Part shown: positions 37,325-46,705 of the stretch, piece after piece | Numbering within the stretch: position 1 is the stretch's first letter | Layout of the letters: the number at the start of each line of letters is the position of its first letter | DNA from: Massilia kyonggiensis | GTDB lineage: Bacteria > Pseudomonadota > Gammaproteobacteria > Burkholderiales > Burkholderiaceae_D | Assembly (NCBI RefSeq): GCF_024756235.1 | Contig: NZ_JANUGY010000002.1 | Location: forward strand, 620,001-684,000 | Length of the DNA: 64,000 bases | Direction of reading: 5' to 3' | Program-made: the position numbers and the translations under genes | Notes under the pieces: model-generated | The model's database searches: none | What the model saw: the letters and a program-made list of their open reading frames with translations, nothing else | What the model was told of the DNA's origin: nothing

Positions 37325-39751
37325 ATGCAATTCTCTGAAAACTGGCTCCGTTCCATGGTCGATCCGAAGTTGAATTCGGACGAACTCGCGCACCTGCTCA
37401 CGATGTCCGGCCTCGAAGTGGAAGAGGTCGAACCGGTCGCGCCGCCGTTCTCGAACGTCGTCGTGGCGGAGGTCAAGGAAGTGGCCAAGCACCCGAACGC
37501 GGACCGCCTGAACGTGTGCCAGGTCGACGTCGGCACCGGCACCCTGCTGAACATCGTCTGCGGCGCGCCGAACGTGCGCGCGGGCATGAAGGCCATCTGC
37601 GCCAAGGCCGGCGCCGTGCTGCCGCCGGGTCCGGACGGCAAGCCGTTCGAAATCAAGGTCGGCAAGCTGCGCGGCGTGGAATCGCAGGGCATGATGTGCT
37701 CGGCAAAAGAACTCAAGATCTCGGAAGAGAGCAACGGCCTGATGGAGCTGCCGGAAGACGCGCCCATCGGCCAGAACATCCGCGACTATCTCGGCCTGAA
37801 CGACCTGAAGTTCACGATCAAGCTCACGCCGAACAAGGCCGACTGCCTGTCCGTGCTGGGCGTGGCGCGCGAGGTATCGGCGCTCACCGGCGTGCCGCTG
37901 GCGCTGCCGGCGTTCCGCCCGGTACCCGTGAACACCGATGAAGTCGTGCCCGTCAAGGTGTCGGCGCCGGACCTGTGCGGCCGTTTCGCCGGCCGCGTCA
38001 TCCGCGGCCTGAACGCGAAGGCAGCGACGCCGGAATGGATGAAGCGCCGCCTCGAGCGCAGCGGCCAGCGTTCCGTGTCGGCCCTCGTCGACATCTCGAA
38101 CTACGTCATGCTGGAGGTGGGCCGTCCGTCGCACGTGTTTGACCTGGACAAGATCCACGGCGGCATGGACGTGCGCTGGGGCCGCAAGGGCGAGACGCTG
38201 AAGCTCTTGAACGGCAACACGGTCGACGTCGACGAGTGGGTCGGCGTGATCGCCGACGAGAAAGAGCTCGAGTCGCTGGCCGGCATCATGGGCGGCGACG
38301 CCACGGCCGTGTCGCTCGACACGACGAACATCTACCTGGAAGCCGCATTCTGGTGGCCGAACGCCATCCAGGGCCGCGCCCGCCGCTATAACTTTTCGAC
38401 GGATGCGGCGCACCGCTTCGAGCGTGGCGTCGACTATGCGACGATCCCCGAGCACCTCGAACGCATCACGTCGCTGATCGTCGAGATCTGCGGCACGGCC
38501 GAGACGAAAGTTGGCCCGATCGACGACCAGGCCCCGAACCTGCCGCAGCGCAAGCCGGTCACCCTGCGTACCGCGCGCGCCGCGAAAGTCATCGGCGTGC
38601 CGGTCACGGACGACATGGTCGCCGACATCTTCACGCGCCTGCACCTGCCGTTCGTGCGCGAGGATGGCCTGTTCCACGTGACGGCGCCGTCGTACCGCTT
38701 CGACATCGAGATCGAGGAAGACCTGATCGAGGAAGTGGCGCGCGTGTATGGCTTCGAGAACATTCCCGCACTGCCGCCGGTGGCGCCGTCGGCGATGCTG
38801 ATCGAGCCGGAAAATACCCGCTCCCTGTTCGCGATCCGCCACGAGCTGGCCGACCTGGGCTACCAGGAAGTCGTGAACATGAGCTTCGTCGAGCAGCAGT
38901 GGGAAGCGGATTTCGCGAACAACACGAATCCGATCCGCCTGCAGAACCCGATCGCAAGCCAGATGAGCGTGATGCGTTCGTCGCTGATCGGCAGCCTCGT
39001 CGCCAACGTGCGCTACAACCTGAACCGCAAGGCCGGCCGCGTGCGCGTGTTCGAAGTGGGCGGCGTGTTCCTGCGCAATGCAGACGCGCAGGACGGTCCG
39101 CTGGCCGTCGCCGGTTTCGACCAGCCCAAGCGCGTCGCCGCCATCGCCTACGGCCCGGCCGCGGACGAGCAGTGGGGCCAGCCGACCCGCGCCGTCGATT
39201 ACTTCGACGTCAAGGGCGACCTGGAAGCGCTGTTCGCACCGCGCGCCGTCCGTTTCAGCAAGACCGAACATCCGGCGCTGCACCCGGGCCGCTCGGCCAC
39301 GGTGGAAGTCGACGGCAAGGTCGTTGGCGTGATCGGCGAGCTGCATCCGCGCTGGCTGCAGAAGTACGACCTGCCGCAGGCTCCGGTACTGTTCGAGGTG
39401 GATGCGGACGCGCTGCGCGCGCGCGACGTGCCGCGCTACGTGGAAATTTCCAAGTTCCCGGGCGCCACGCGCGACCTCGCGCTGGTGGTGAAACAGGACG
39501 TGCCGGCCCAGGCATTGCTCGACGCTTTCCAGGCGGAACTGGCGTCGAACGCGCTCGGCAAACTCGTGCAAGCCGTTGTTTTGTTTGATGAATACCGCGG
39601 CAAAGGATTGGAACAAGATGAAAAAAGTCTTGCTTTCCGCTTTGGCTTGCAAGATACTCAATCGACGCTGCAGGACGATGCGGTCGAGGCCATCATGGCC
39701 GCGCTGGCATCCGCCGCGCAACAAAAACACGGTGCCAAACTGCGCGCCTGA
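37325..39751 (+). CDS. pheT: Phenylalanyl-tRNA synthetase beta subunit
   Basis: An 808-residue beta subunit. It starts [14 protein letters not shown], has the EMAP-like tRNA-binding domain with [13 protein letters not shown], then the B3/B4 editing region ([22 protein letters not shown]), the B5 domain, and a C-terminal anticodon-binding FDX domain ([14 protein letters not shown]). It removes Tyr mischarged on tRNA-Phe. It is cotranscribed with pheS, 33 bases apart. Confidence 0.97.
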   Translation: MQFSENWLRSMVDPKLNSDELAHLLTMSGLEVEEVEPVAPPFSNVVVAEVKEVAKHPNADRLNVCQVDVGTGTLLNIVCGAPNVRAGMKAICAKAGAVLPPGPDGKPFEIKVGKLRGVESQGMMCSAKELKISEESNGLMELPEDAPIGQNIRDYLGLNDLKFTIKLTPNKADCLSVLGVAREVSALTGVPLALPAFRPVPVNTDEVVPVKVSAPDLCGRFAGRVIRGLNAKAATPEWMKRRLERSGQRSVSALVDISNYVMLEVGRPSHVFDLDKIHGGMDVRWGRKGETLKLLNGNTVDVDEWVGVIADEKELESLAGIMGGDATAVSLDTTNIYLEAAFWWPNAIQGRARRYNFSTDAAHRFERGVDYATIPEHLERITSLIVEICGTAETKVGPIDDQAPNLPQRKPVTLRTARAAKVIGVPVTDDMVADIFTRLHLPFVREDGLFHVTAPSYRFDIEIEEDLIEEVARVYGFENIPALPPVAPSAMLIEPENTRSLFAIRHELADLGYQEVVNMSFVEQQWEADFANNTNPIRLQNPIASQMSVMRSSLIGSLVANVRYNLNRKAGRVRVFEVGGVFLRNADAQDGPLAVAGFDQPKRVAAIAYGPAADEQWGQPTRAVDYFDVKGDLEALFAPRAVRFSKTEHPALHPGRSATVEVDGKVVGVIGELHPRWLQKYDLPQAPVLFEVDADALRARDVPRYVEISKFPGATRDLALVVKQDVPAQALLDAFQAELASNALGKLVQAVVLFDEYRGKGLEQDEKSLAFRFGLQDTQSTLQDDAVEAIMAALASAAQQKHGAKLRA

Positions 39752-39846
39752 TAAGGGCTGATGCCTAACAGGGGGCCCGAGCATTCGGGTCCTCATCCAG
39801 AACAAGGTAGGGCTTTAAAATTAACAACAACGACGTTGATTCCGCC

Positions 39847-40281
39847 GTGCTCCAGGAAGCGCTGGCCGCCGATCTGCATCGTGCGATGCAGGTGGCCCGG
39901 GTACGGAAGGAAGCGGAAAAGGAGTTGCCGACCCTGACCAAGGCGGAGCTGGCCGAACTGCTGTTCGAGCAGGTCGGTCTGAACAAGCGCGAGGCCAAGG
40001 ACATGGTCGAGACGTTCTTCGACGAGATCCGCAATGCGCTCGAGCGCGGCGAAGCCGTGAAGCTGTCCGGCTTCGGCAACTTCCAGTTGCGCGACAAGCC
40101 GCAGCGGCCCGGCCGCAATCCGAAAACCGGGGAAGAGATCCCCATCACGGCGCGCCGCGTCGTGACGTTTCACGCCAGCCAGAAGCTGAAGGGTATGGTC
40201 GAGGAGGCCAATCCGGGTAGCCCGCGCAATCCGGACAGCCCCGATGGCCCCGATCATCCTTCCCTGGCGCGTGCAGCCTGA
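39847..40281 (+). CDS. ihfA: Integration host factor alpha subunit (start uncertain)
   Basis: An HU/IHF-family DNA-bending protein. The core [29 protein letters not shown] and [31 protein letters not shown] are typical IHF-alpha. As given it starts with GTG at 39847, which adds about 28 residues before the usual TLTKAEL start and lacks a ribosome binding site. In frame upstream, ATT at 39820 would give (M)[11 protein letters not shown], with GGTAGGG seven bases before it, and may be the true start. The C-terminal tail is Pro/Gly-rich. IHF acts in recombination, replication and sigma-54 promoters. Confidence 0.9.
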   Translation: MLQEALAADLHRAMQVARVRKEAEKELPTLTKAELAELLFEQVGLNKREAKDMVETFFDEIRNALERGEAVKLSGFGNFQLRDKPQRPGRNPKTGEEIPITARRVVTFHASQKLKGMVEEANPGSPRNPDSPDGPDHPSLARAA

Positions 40282-40305
40282 TAAAGCCGATCCGGCTTGT
40301 GAGCG

Positions 40306-40713
40306 ATGAACGACCGACCGAACAAGATGGAACCGACCGTGCTGCCGCCGATCCCGGCCAAGCGCTATTTCACGATTGGCGAAGTCAGCGAATTGTGCGG
40401 GGTCAAGCCGCATGTGCTCCGCTATTGGGAGCAGGAATTCACCCAGCTTAAACCGGTCAAACGCCGTGGAAACCGCCGTTATTACCAGCACCACGAAGTG
40501 CTGTTGATCCGGCGTATCCGCGAACTGCTGTACGAGCAGGGCTTCACCATCAGCGGTGCGCGCAACCGCCTGGATGGGCGCGGCCAGCACGAGGTTGAGG
40601 CGTTGCCGGAACCGCCACCACCGCCGGCCGTGCCGACCATCGAGCCGGAAGCATTGCGCGCCGAGCTGCACGCCATCCTCGCGCTGCTCAAGCACGGTTC
40701 GCCGGCAGTCTGA
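40306..40713 (+). CDS. MerR family transcriptional regulator
   Basis: A 135-residue regulator conserved after ihfA in beta- and gammaproteobacteria. The MerR winged helix is YFTIGEVSELCGVKPHVLRYWEQEF, followed by RRYYQHHEVLLIRRIRELLY. The C-terminus has a proline stretch (PEPPPPPAVP) and a short helix. No metal-binding cysteines are present, so it is not a metal sensor. The target is unknown. Confidence 0.93.
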   Translation: MNDRPNKMEPTVLPPIPAKRYFTIGEVSELCGVKPHVLRYWEQEFTQLKPVKRRGNRRYYQHHEVLLIRRIRELLYEQGFTISGARNRLDGRGQHEVEALPEPPPPPAVPTIEPEALRAELHAILALLKHGSPAV

Positions 40714-40766
40714 AGCCCCGCCGAGGGCGCAACGGCCGACGCAGCCAGCTCAGGCGTGCGCGCCTG

Positions 40767-40794
40767 TTGTTCTGCACCCCGGAGGTGCTAAAAT
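40767..40794 (+). promoter_or_regulatory. Candidate promoter of the response regulator gene
   Basis: TTGTTC (40767-40772), then TGC-TAAAAT extended -10 (-10 at 40789-40794), spacing 16. It lies about 100 bases before the response regulator start. Confidence 0.4.
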
Positions 40795-40892
40795 GTCATT
40801 TGCAGTTTGCTGACTCAAACGCATGACCTGACCGGAGGCGTGAGGGGCCAGCCTCGGCTCTTTCCTGTATCGGGAAAACTTAAGGGAAGACA

Positions 40893-41525
40893 ATGATACG
40901 CGTTGCCATTTGTGACGATCACCAGATAGTTCGAGCAGGTTTCAAACAGATTTTTTCGTCGTCGGGCGAGTTCGAAGTCGTGGCCGAAGGCGCGACAGGA
41001 CGCGAAGCCCTCGATATCGCACGCCGCGAGATCTGCGACGTGCTGCTGCTGGATATCGCCATGCCGGACCAGAGCGGCATCGATATCCTGCGCACCATTC
41101 GACAGGGCCAGCCCAATCTGCCGGTCCTGATCCTGTCCGGCTATCCTGCCCAGCAGTATGCGCTGAACCTGTTCAAGATGGGCGCCAACGGCTACCTGAA
41201 CAAGGAATGCGACGCGGATGAACTCAAGACGGCCGTCCGCACCGTGTACCAGGGGCGCCGCTACGTCAGCTCGCAGGTCGGCGAATTGCTGGCCCAGAGT
41301 TTCGATCGCGATCCGAACACCGCGCTGCATACGGAATTGTCGGACCGCGAATTCCAGGTGTTCCTCCGCCTGGCCAAGGGCGCGACCGTGTCCGACATCG
41401 GCAATGCCCTGTCGCTGTCGATCAAGACGGTCTCGACATACCGTACTCGCATCATGGAAAAGATGGGTTTGCAGTCGAACAGCGATCTGACGTACTACGC
41501 CATGAAAAACAACCTGCTCGACTGA
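40893..41525 (+). CDS. NarL/FixJ family response regulator
   Basis: A 210-residue response regulator. The receiver domain has the acidic pocket DDH (residues 8-10), phosphoacceptor D54 in LLLDIAMPD, and the conserved lysine in GYLNKE. A LuxR/GerE helix-turn-helix lies at the C-terminus (LSDREFQVFLRLAKGATVSDIG, IKTVSTYRTRIMEKMG). The next gene encodes a histidine kinase of the matching NarX/LytS-type dimerisation family, 202 bases downstream, so they are probably partners. Confidence 0.95.
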   Translation: MIRVAICDDHQIVRAGFKQIFSSSGEFEVVAEGATGREALDIARREICDVLLLDIAMPDQSGIDILRTIRQGQPNLPVLILSGYPAQQYALNLFKMGANGYLNKECDADELKTAVRTVYQGRRYVSSQVGELLAQSFDRDPNTALHTELSDREFQVFLRLAKGATVSDIGNALSLSIKTVSTYRTRIMEKMGLQSNSDLTYYAMKNNLLD

Positions 41526-41535
41526 GCGGGGTAGG

Positions 41536-41563
41536 CCGGAAGGCAGGGTTCCCTGTCTTTCGG
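41536..41563 (+). terminator. Stem-loop after the response regulator gene
   Basis: CCGGAAGGCAGG (41536-41547) pairs with CCTGTCTTTCGG (41552-41563), 12 pairs with two G-T. It begins 11 bases after the stop and has no T run. A second perfect repeat, ATAGCAA-N9-TTGCTAT (41576-41598), follows and may be an operator for the kinase gene. Confidence 0.5.
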
Positions 41564-41660
41564 TCTGCAACTGTTATAGCAATTTTGATATTTGCTATGC
41601 AGAATTGTTAATTGCGCGTCGTCACCGCGCTACATTTCCTCGTCCGCACGCCTAATCGAG

Positions 41661-41689
41661 CTCCATGGCAACTTTTCCCGGTCTATAAT
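41661..41689 (+). promoter_or_regulatory. Candidate promoter of the histidine kinase gene
   Basis: A perfect TATAAT (41684-41689) lies 38 bases before the ATG at 41728. The -35 (CTCCAT at 41661-41666) is poor, so activation may be needed. Confidence 0.45.
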
Positions 41690-41727
41690 GACTCGGAGAA
41701 GCCAAGCTGCGAAAGGAACGACAGAGG

Positions 41728-43353
41728 ATGTTTTTCACCACCGACCCCAGGTTCAGGCCGGTTCGCAGCCTTCCGTTGTACCAGACGCTGCTGTGTGTCG
41801 TGTGCGTCCTGATCCTGGTCCTCAACGGCGTGAGCCTGGTCCGCAACCTGGACGGGCTCAAGACCGCCAACGCGCGTCAGGCGCAGGCCGATCGTGTGAC
41901 GGCCAAACTCCAATACCTGAACCTGCTCGTGACCGATGCGGAAAGCGGTCTGCGCGGTTATTACCTCTCCGGTTCCGACACCTATCTGGGCCCGCTGCGC
42001 ACGGCCGAACGTGAACTGGACGGCCAGTTCAACACCCTCAAGACGCTGCTGGCCGACAATCCCTCCCAGCTGAAGAACCTCACCCAGCTGCAGAATCTCG
42101 TCGTCCGCCGCATCAACCTGATGAACCAGGGCCTGGAAGTCTATCGCCACGGCGGCCTGTCCGACATCGTCGCCATCGCCCAGACGCAGGAAGACAAGAC
42201 CCACATGGACGAGATCCGCCTGCAGGTGGTGATCATGACGGGCGAGCAGAACGAAACGCTCGCGGCCCGCAGCGCCGTGTTCTACGACCGCTACCGGCTG
42301 GCCGCCCTGCGCGGACTGGGCATCAACGTGGCGGCACTCGTCACCCTTGTCCTGTTCTACAACCTGATCCGCCGCAGCTTCCGCGCGCGCCTGAATGCCG
42401 AGCGTGCTCTGCAGCAGACCAATGATCACCTGGAATCGCTCGTGGCGGAACGCACGGAGCAGTTGTCCGTGCTGTCGCGCCACCTGATCCGCGTGTCGGA
42501 AGAAGAAAAGGCGAAACTGGCGCGCGAACTGCACGACGAGATGGGTGCCAACCTGACGGCCATCGGCATGCATCTCGCCTCGGTGACCGACCAGATCCGG
42601 ACGGCGCATCCCGACCACGCCGAGACGCTGGGCCGCGCCCGCGCCGTGCTCGTCGAGACGGTGGAGCTGAAGCGCCGCATCGTGGAAGACCTGCGTCCGA
42701 GCCTGCTCGACAATCTCGGCCTGTCCGCCGCCCTGCAGAGCTATTGCGAAGACTTCGGCCGCACGACGGGCGTCGATTGCGAGGCCCTCATCGAGGGCGA
42801 CATCGACTGCGCCGGTTCCGCCCAGTCGATCGCGCTGTTCCGCATCGCGCAGGAATCGCTGAACAATGTCGCGAAGTATGCGCAGGCCCGCCACGTCGTC
42901 GTGCACCTGGCCCGCGAAGGCGAGGCGTACACGCTCGAGATCAGCGACGATGGCGTCGGGATTCCGCCGGATGCGATGCGCCGTCCGAAGTCGCACGGTC
43001 TGCTGGGGATGCGCGAACGGGCATTGCTGCTGGGAGGGACGTTGCGGGTGGACCGCGGCGTGAACGGGATCGGGACCACGGTTCACGCCATCGTTCCGGT
43101 GACGGCGCCGGGAGAGACCGACGCCGGCGGGACCGCGTCAGCCGGTGCCCTGGATATCGCGGCGCTGGCCGTGGCGCCCGCGGCAGATCCGGCGGGCGAC
43201 GCGCCACCGGAAGCGGCCGAACTGGCCGAACATCAACTACACAATCACTTGCGTGCTGCCCAGGCCCAGTCGCCGCTGGCGACGGCAGGCCGGGATGCGG
43301 TGCCGCTCATGCGCGCGACACGTCCATCAGCAGACGGTCATACTCGCTTTTAG
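41728..43353 (+). CDS. CHASE3-domain sensor histidine kinase (HisKA_3 type)
   Basis: A 541-residue membrane kinase. A transmembrane helix at about 19-38 is followed by a periplasmic CHASE3 domain (TDAESGLRGYYLSG) and a second helix near 190-212. The HisKA_3 domain carries the phosphorylated H269 in LARELHDEMGANL. The HATPase domain has NNVAKYAQA (N box), DDGVGIPP and GLLGMRERALLLGG. The final 85 residues are an Ala/Pro/Asp-rich tail without a known domain. It is paired with the upstream NarL-type regulator. Its last 47 bases overlap the convergent Crp/Fnr gene. Confidence 0.93.
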   Translation: MFFTTDPRFRPVRSLPLYQTLLCVVCVLILVLNGVSLVRNLDGLKTANARQAQADRVTAKLQYLNLLVTDAESGLRGYYLSGSDTYLGPLRTAERELDGQFNTLKTLLADNPSQLKNLTQLQNLVVRRINLMNQGLEVYRHGGLSDIVAIAQTQEDKTHMDEIRLQVVIMTGEQNETLAARSAVFYDRYRLAALRGLGINVAALVTLVLFYNLIRRSFRARLNAERALQQTNDHLESLVAERTEQLSVLSRHLIRVSEEEKAKLARELHDEMGANLTAIGMHLASVTDQIRTAHPDHAETLGRARAVLVETVELKRRIVEDLRPSLLDNLGLSAALQSYCEDFGRTTGVDCEALIEGDIDCAGSAQSIALFRIAQESLNNVAKYAQARHVVVHLAREGEAYTLEISDDGVGIPPDAMRRPKSHGLLGMRERALLLGGTLRVDRGVNGIGTTVHAIVPVTAPGETDAGGTASAGALDIAALAVAPAADPAGDAPPEAAELAEHQLHNHLRAAQAQSPLATAGRDAVPLMRATRPSADGHTRF

Positions 43354-44122
43354 CGACCTTGTAGCACTCGCCCGCATAGTCTTCCAGGCCTTGGCGGTTC
43401 AGCACGGTGATATTGCCGCGGCGGTACTGGATCAGGCCTTCGTCCTGCAGCTTGCCGGCAGCGGCCGTGATGCTTTCGCGGCGCACGCCCAGCATGATCG
43501 AGATGAGTTCCTGGGTAACTTTCAGTTCATTGCTCGGCGAACGATCCAGGCGGTCCAGCAGCCAGCGGCACAGTTTCTGTTCGATCGAGCTGTGGCGGCC
43601 GCCGACGGCGTTCTGGGCCATCTGGGCGAACAGCGCGTTCGTGTAGCGCATCAGCAGCTGGGGCAGGGCGCCGCCCTTGTTGAAGGCGTCGCGCAGGTAT
43701 TGGGTCTTCAGGCGGTAGCCGTAGCCGGCGCTCTGGACGACGGCGCTGCAGGTGGCGCGCTCGCCCATGAACAGCGACACGCCGACGGCACCTTCATGGC
43801 CGACCACGGCGATTTCCGTCGTGGCGCCGTCTTCCATCACGTACAGGAGGGAGACGATGGCGGTGGTGGGGAAGTACACGTATTCCAGCTTGCTGCCGTA
43901 TTCGAACAGTTCCTTGCCGAAGGGCAGCGGAACCAGTTCCAGGTGCTCAAACAGGGTTTCCAGGTCTTGGCGCGGCAGGGCCGCGAGCAACTCGTTTTGT
44001 TGGGTGCCGCTGTAGCTGACAACCGGGCGCGCGGCCAGTTTGATTTCTTCGCTGGTCGAGGGGATCTGATTCACCGATTGCGCCTTTTTCTGGGCGGCGT
44101 TACCGAGTTGGGCGTTATTCAT
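43307..44122 (-). CDS. Crp/Fnr family transcriptional regulator
   Basis: A 271-residue regulator with an N-terminal cyclic-nucleotide-binding fold (YFPTTAIVSLLYVMEDGATTEIAVVGHEGAVGVSLFMG) and a C-terminal winged helix (VTQELISIMLGVRRESITAAAGKLQDEGLIQY). There are no Fnr-type cysteines at the N-terminus, so it is not an oxygen-sensing FeS protein. The ATG at 44122 has GAGGA upstream; an earlier in-frame ATG at 44182 lacks support. The effector is unknown. Confidence 0.92.
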   Translation of the reverse strand: MNNAQLGNAAQKKAQSVNQIPSTSEEIKLAARPVVSYSGTQQNELLAALPRQDLETLFEHLELVPLPFGKELFEYGSKLEYVYFPTTAIVSLLYVMEDGATTEIAVVGHEGAVGVSLFMGERATCSAVVQSAGYGYRLKTQYLRDAFNKGGALPQLLMRYTNALFAQMAQNAVGGRHSSIEQKLCRWLLDRLDRSPSNELKVTQELISIMLGVRRESITAAAGKLQDEGLIQYRRGNITVLNRQGLEDYAGECYKVAKSEYDRLLMDVSRA

Positions 44123-44544
44123 ATTGTCCTCGTTATCTCTGACATACATCACTGGGGCGATTGCTTGGATGGGTTTCCTCATCGCGATGTGTGTACATTA
44201 ATGCCATAGTCTCTTGCCGAACATAAGACTAGCTGTCGCCCCCATGTAGGCTCTATGCATGATGTTATGTAAGCCCAGTCCTACTAGAGAGAAACTTTCA
44301 GTAGAGGGCTTTTTTTGTAACTTCGACAATGGTTTCGCGGCATTAAAACGTTTCGATGGCGGGGCTTTTTTGCCATTCCGGCCACATCCATACGCCCGTC
44401 GAGGCCGCTAAACTTGCACCTCGTCACATCCCGCGCCCGAATGCTCCTACACGACGGGCTTCCGGTGCGCCCGGAATTGGTTCACACAAGGTACGCTGGA
44501 CCCGGTAAAATCGAGAGTTTTGCAAGCGCCCCAACGGCGAGACC
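44123..44544. other. 422-base intergenic region between divergent crp-type and prfC genes
   Basis: The region is less GC-rich than its surroundings. It holds the promoters of two divergent genes, a terminator-like hairpin at 44281-44312 on the plus strand, and a possible prfC promoter (TTCACA 44481-44486, TAAAAT 44506-44511, spacing 19). No protein-coding gene is supported. Confidence 0.6.
44281..44312 (+). terminator. Plus-strand terminator with no upstream plus-strand gene
   Basis: CTACT pairs with AGTAG, with GAAA/TTTC inside, followed by AGGGC and seven T. No plus-strand gene ends nearby: the kinase gene stops at 43353 with a minus-strand gene between. It may end a small RNA transcribed from 44123-44280. 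Confidence 0.4.
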
Positions 44545-46203
44545 ATGTCCAACGAAATCGACGCAACCAACACCGACATCCAGGAGGCAGCGGTAACGAG
44601 CAAGCCCGCCGCCACGATCGCGCGCGAAGTCGCGCGCCGCCGCACCTTCGGCATCATTTCCCACCCCGACGCCGGTAAAACGACGCTGACCGAAAAGCTG
44701 CTGCTGTTCTCGGGCGCGATCCAGCTGGCCGGCACCGTCAAGGGCCGCAAGAGCGGCCGCCACGCGACGTCGGACTGGATGGACATCGAGAAGCAGCGCG
44801 GCATCTCGGTCGCGTCGTCGGTGATGCAGTTCGAATTCCGCGACCACGTCATCAACCTGCTCGACACGCCGGGCCACCAGGACTTTTCGGAAGACACGTA
44901 CCGCGTGCTGACGGCCGTCGACTCCGCGCTGATGGTGATCGACGCCGCGAAGGGCGTGGAAGAACAGACGATCAAGCTGCTGGACGTCTGCCGCATGCGC
45001 GACACCCCGATCGTCACCTTCATGAACAAGCTCGACCGCGAAACCCGCGACCCGCTCGAGCTGCTCGACGAAGTGGAATCGGTGCTGAAGATCGAATGCG
45101 CGCCGGTGACCTGGCCGATCGGCATGGGCAAGAACTTCCGCGGGGTTTACCACCTGCTGAACGACGAAGTCATGCTGTTCAAGGCGGGCGAAGAGAAGGC
45201 CGACGGCGCCTACGAGATCATCAAGGGCATCGACAACCCGCGCCTGACCGAGATGTTCCCGCTCGAGATGGAACAGCTCAAGATGGAAGTGGAGCTGGTG
45301 CACGGCGCCTCGCATCCGTTCGACCTGGAACGCTTCCTGTCCGGCGTGCAGACGCCCGTGTTCTTCGGCTCCGCCATCAACAACTTCGGCGTGCGCGAGA
45401 TCCTGTCGGCGCTCGTCGAATGGGCCCCGGGCCCGCGCGAGCGCGATGCGACCATGCGCGCCGTGCGTCCGGACGAACAGCCGTTCTCCGGCTTCGTCTT
45501 CAAGATCCAGGCCAACATGGACCCGGCGCACCGCGACCGCATCGCGTTCCTGCGCGTGTGCTCGGGACGTTTCGAGAAGGGCATGAAGGTCAAGCACCTG
45601 CGCCTGGGCCGCGAAGTGAAACTGTCGTCCGTGGTGACGTTCATGGCGTCGAGCCGCGAACAGGTCGAGGAGGCCTACGCGGGCGACATCATCGGCCTGC
45701 CGAACCACGGCAACATGCAGATCGGCGACAGCTTCTCGGAAGGCGAGATGCTGACGTTCACCGGCATCCCGTACTTCGCGCCGGAGCTGTTCCGCACGGT
45801 GCGCATCCGCAATCCGCTCAAGACCAAGCAGCTCCATAAAGGCCTGCAGCAGCTGGGCGAAGAGGGCGCCGTGCAGGTGTTCAAGCCGGTGATGGGCAGC
45901 GACCTGATTCTCGGCGCCGTCGGCGTGCTGCAGTTCGAGGTCGTGGCGAGCCGCCTGCTGAACGAATACGGTGTCGACGCCGTGTTCGAAGGCGCGAGCA
46001 TCAGCAGCGCGCGCTGGGTGTCGAGCGACGACAAGAAGGCCTTGTCCGACTTCGAGACGCAGCTGGCACACAACGTCGCCTACGACGCCGCCGGTAACCT
46101 GGCCTACCTCGCCACGTCCGGCGTCAACCTGCGCCTCACGCAGGAGCGCTGGCCGAAGCTGCAGTTCCACGCGACGCGCGAGCACGCCGCGAAGCTGGAC
46201 TGA
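44545..46203 (+). CDS. prfC: Peptide chain release factor 3
   Basis: A 552-residue translational GTPase that recycles RF1/RF2 after termination. The G1 P-loop is HPDAGKTT (40-47), switch I lies in [14 protein letters not shown]3 is [14 protein letters not shown], and G4 is FMNKLDRE. C-terminal domains follow, with [19 protein letters not shown] as in RF3. An N-terminal extension of about 25 residues precedes the usual start. The ATG at 44545 is the first good start. Confidence 0.95.
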   Translation: MSNEIDATNTDIQEAAVTSKPAATIAREVARRRTFGIISHPDAGKTTLTEKLLLFSGAIQLAGTVKGRKSGRHATSDWMDIEKQRGISVASSVMQFEFRDHVINLLDTPGHQDFSEDTYRVLTAVDSALMVIDAAKGVEEQTIKLLDVCRMRDTPIVTFMNKLDRETRDPLELLDEVESVLKIECAPVTWPIGMGKNFRGVYHLLNDEVMLFKAGEEKADGAYEIIKGIDNPRLTEMFPLEMEQLKMEVELVHGASHPFDLERFLSGVQTPVFFGSAINNFGVREILSALVEWAPGPRERDATMRAVRPDEQPFSGFVFKIQANMDPAHRDRIAFLRVCSGRFEKGMKVKHLRLGREVKLSSVVTFMASSREQVEEAYAGDIIGLPNHGNMQIGDSFSEGEMLTFTGIPYFAPELFRTVRIRNPLKTKQLHKGLQQLGEEGAVQVFKPVMGSDLILGAVGVLQFEVVASRLLNEYGVDAVFEGASISSARWVSSDDKKALSDFETQLAHNVAYDAAGNLAYLATSGVNLRLTQERWPKLQFHATREHAAKLD

Positions 46204-46211
46204 TGCAGATC

Positions 46212-46248
46212 GCGTTGATCGTCACGCCCCCGGCCTGGCGATCAACGC
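46212..46248. terminator. Bidirectional stem-loop between prfC and the small membrane protein gene
   Basis: GCGTTGATCG (46212-46221) and CGATCAACGC (46239-46248) are perfectly complementary around a 17-base loop. The repeat overlaps the end of the minus-strand gene. It can form in both transcripts of this convergent pair. Confidence 0.55.
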
Positions 46249-46548
46249 TTCCACGATACTCCCCACGTAGCACACCGCGAACACGATCCCGGCCAAGGTC
46301 ACGCTGACCGGCGTGGGCGCGCGTGCCAGCTGCGCCTCGATCGCGGCCGGATCCAGCGCCATCTTCCCGCTCAACAGCTGGTCCGCGACCATGTTCGCCT
46401 GGTCCAGCGCGAAGCTGAAATACAGGATCGCGGCGATGGCGGCCGGCGCCAGGAACAGCAGCGCGCGCGTGCGGCGCCCCAGGTAGTACTGGCCCACGCC
46501 GGGAAACACCAGGGCCGACAGCAACGCGCCCACGCTCTTACGTCTCAT
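46222..46548 (-). CDS. Small membrane protein
   Basis: A 108-residue protein with two hydrophobic segments (RALLFLAPAAIAAILYFSFAL and VTLAGIVFAVCYVGSIVEALI) and an N-terminal VGALLSALVFPGVGQYYLGRR, which resembles the opening of small TM2-like proteins. The ATG at 46548 is supported by AGAGGGAA. Function is unknown. Confidence 0.75.
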   Translation of the reverse strand: MRRKSVGALLSALVFPGVGQYYLGRRTRALLFLAPAAIAAILYFSFALDQANMVADQLLSGKMALDPAAIEAQLARAPTPVSVTLAGIVFAVCYVGSIVEALIARPGA

Positions 46549-46705
46549 CCATTTCCCTCTCACAGTGGCGGCTTGAGCCATCACAATGGCCAACCCCGCG
46601 GTCGGCGTACATTCACTTAATGCACGCCGGAAATATTGCCCAGCCAGGAGGAGACCATGCGACCGCTTTTCCCCCTCGACCCGCACAACCGGACGGTGTG
46701 CTGAC

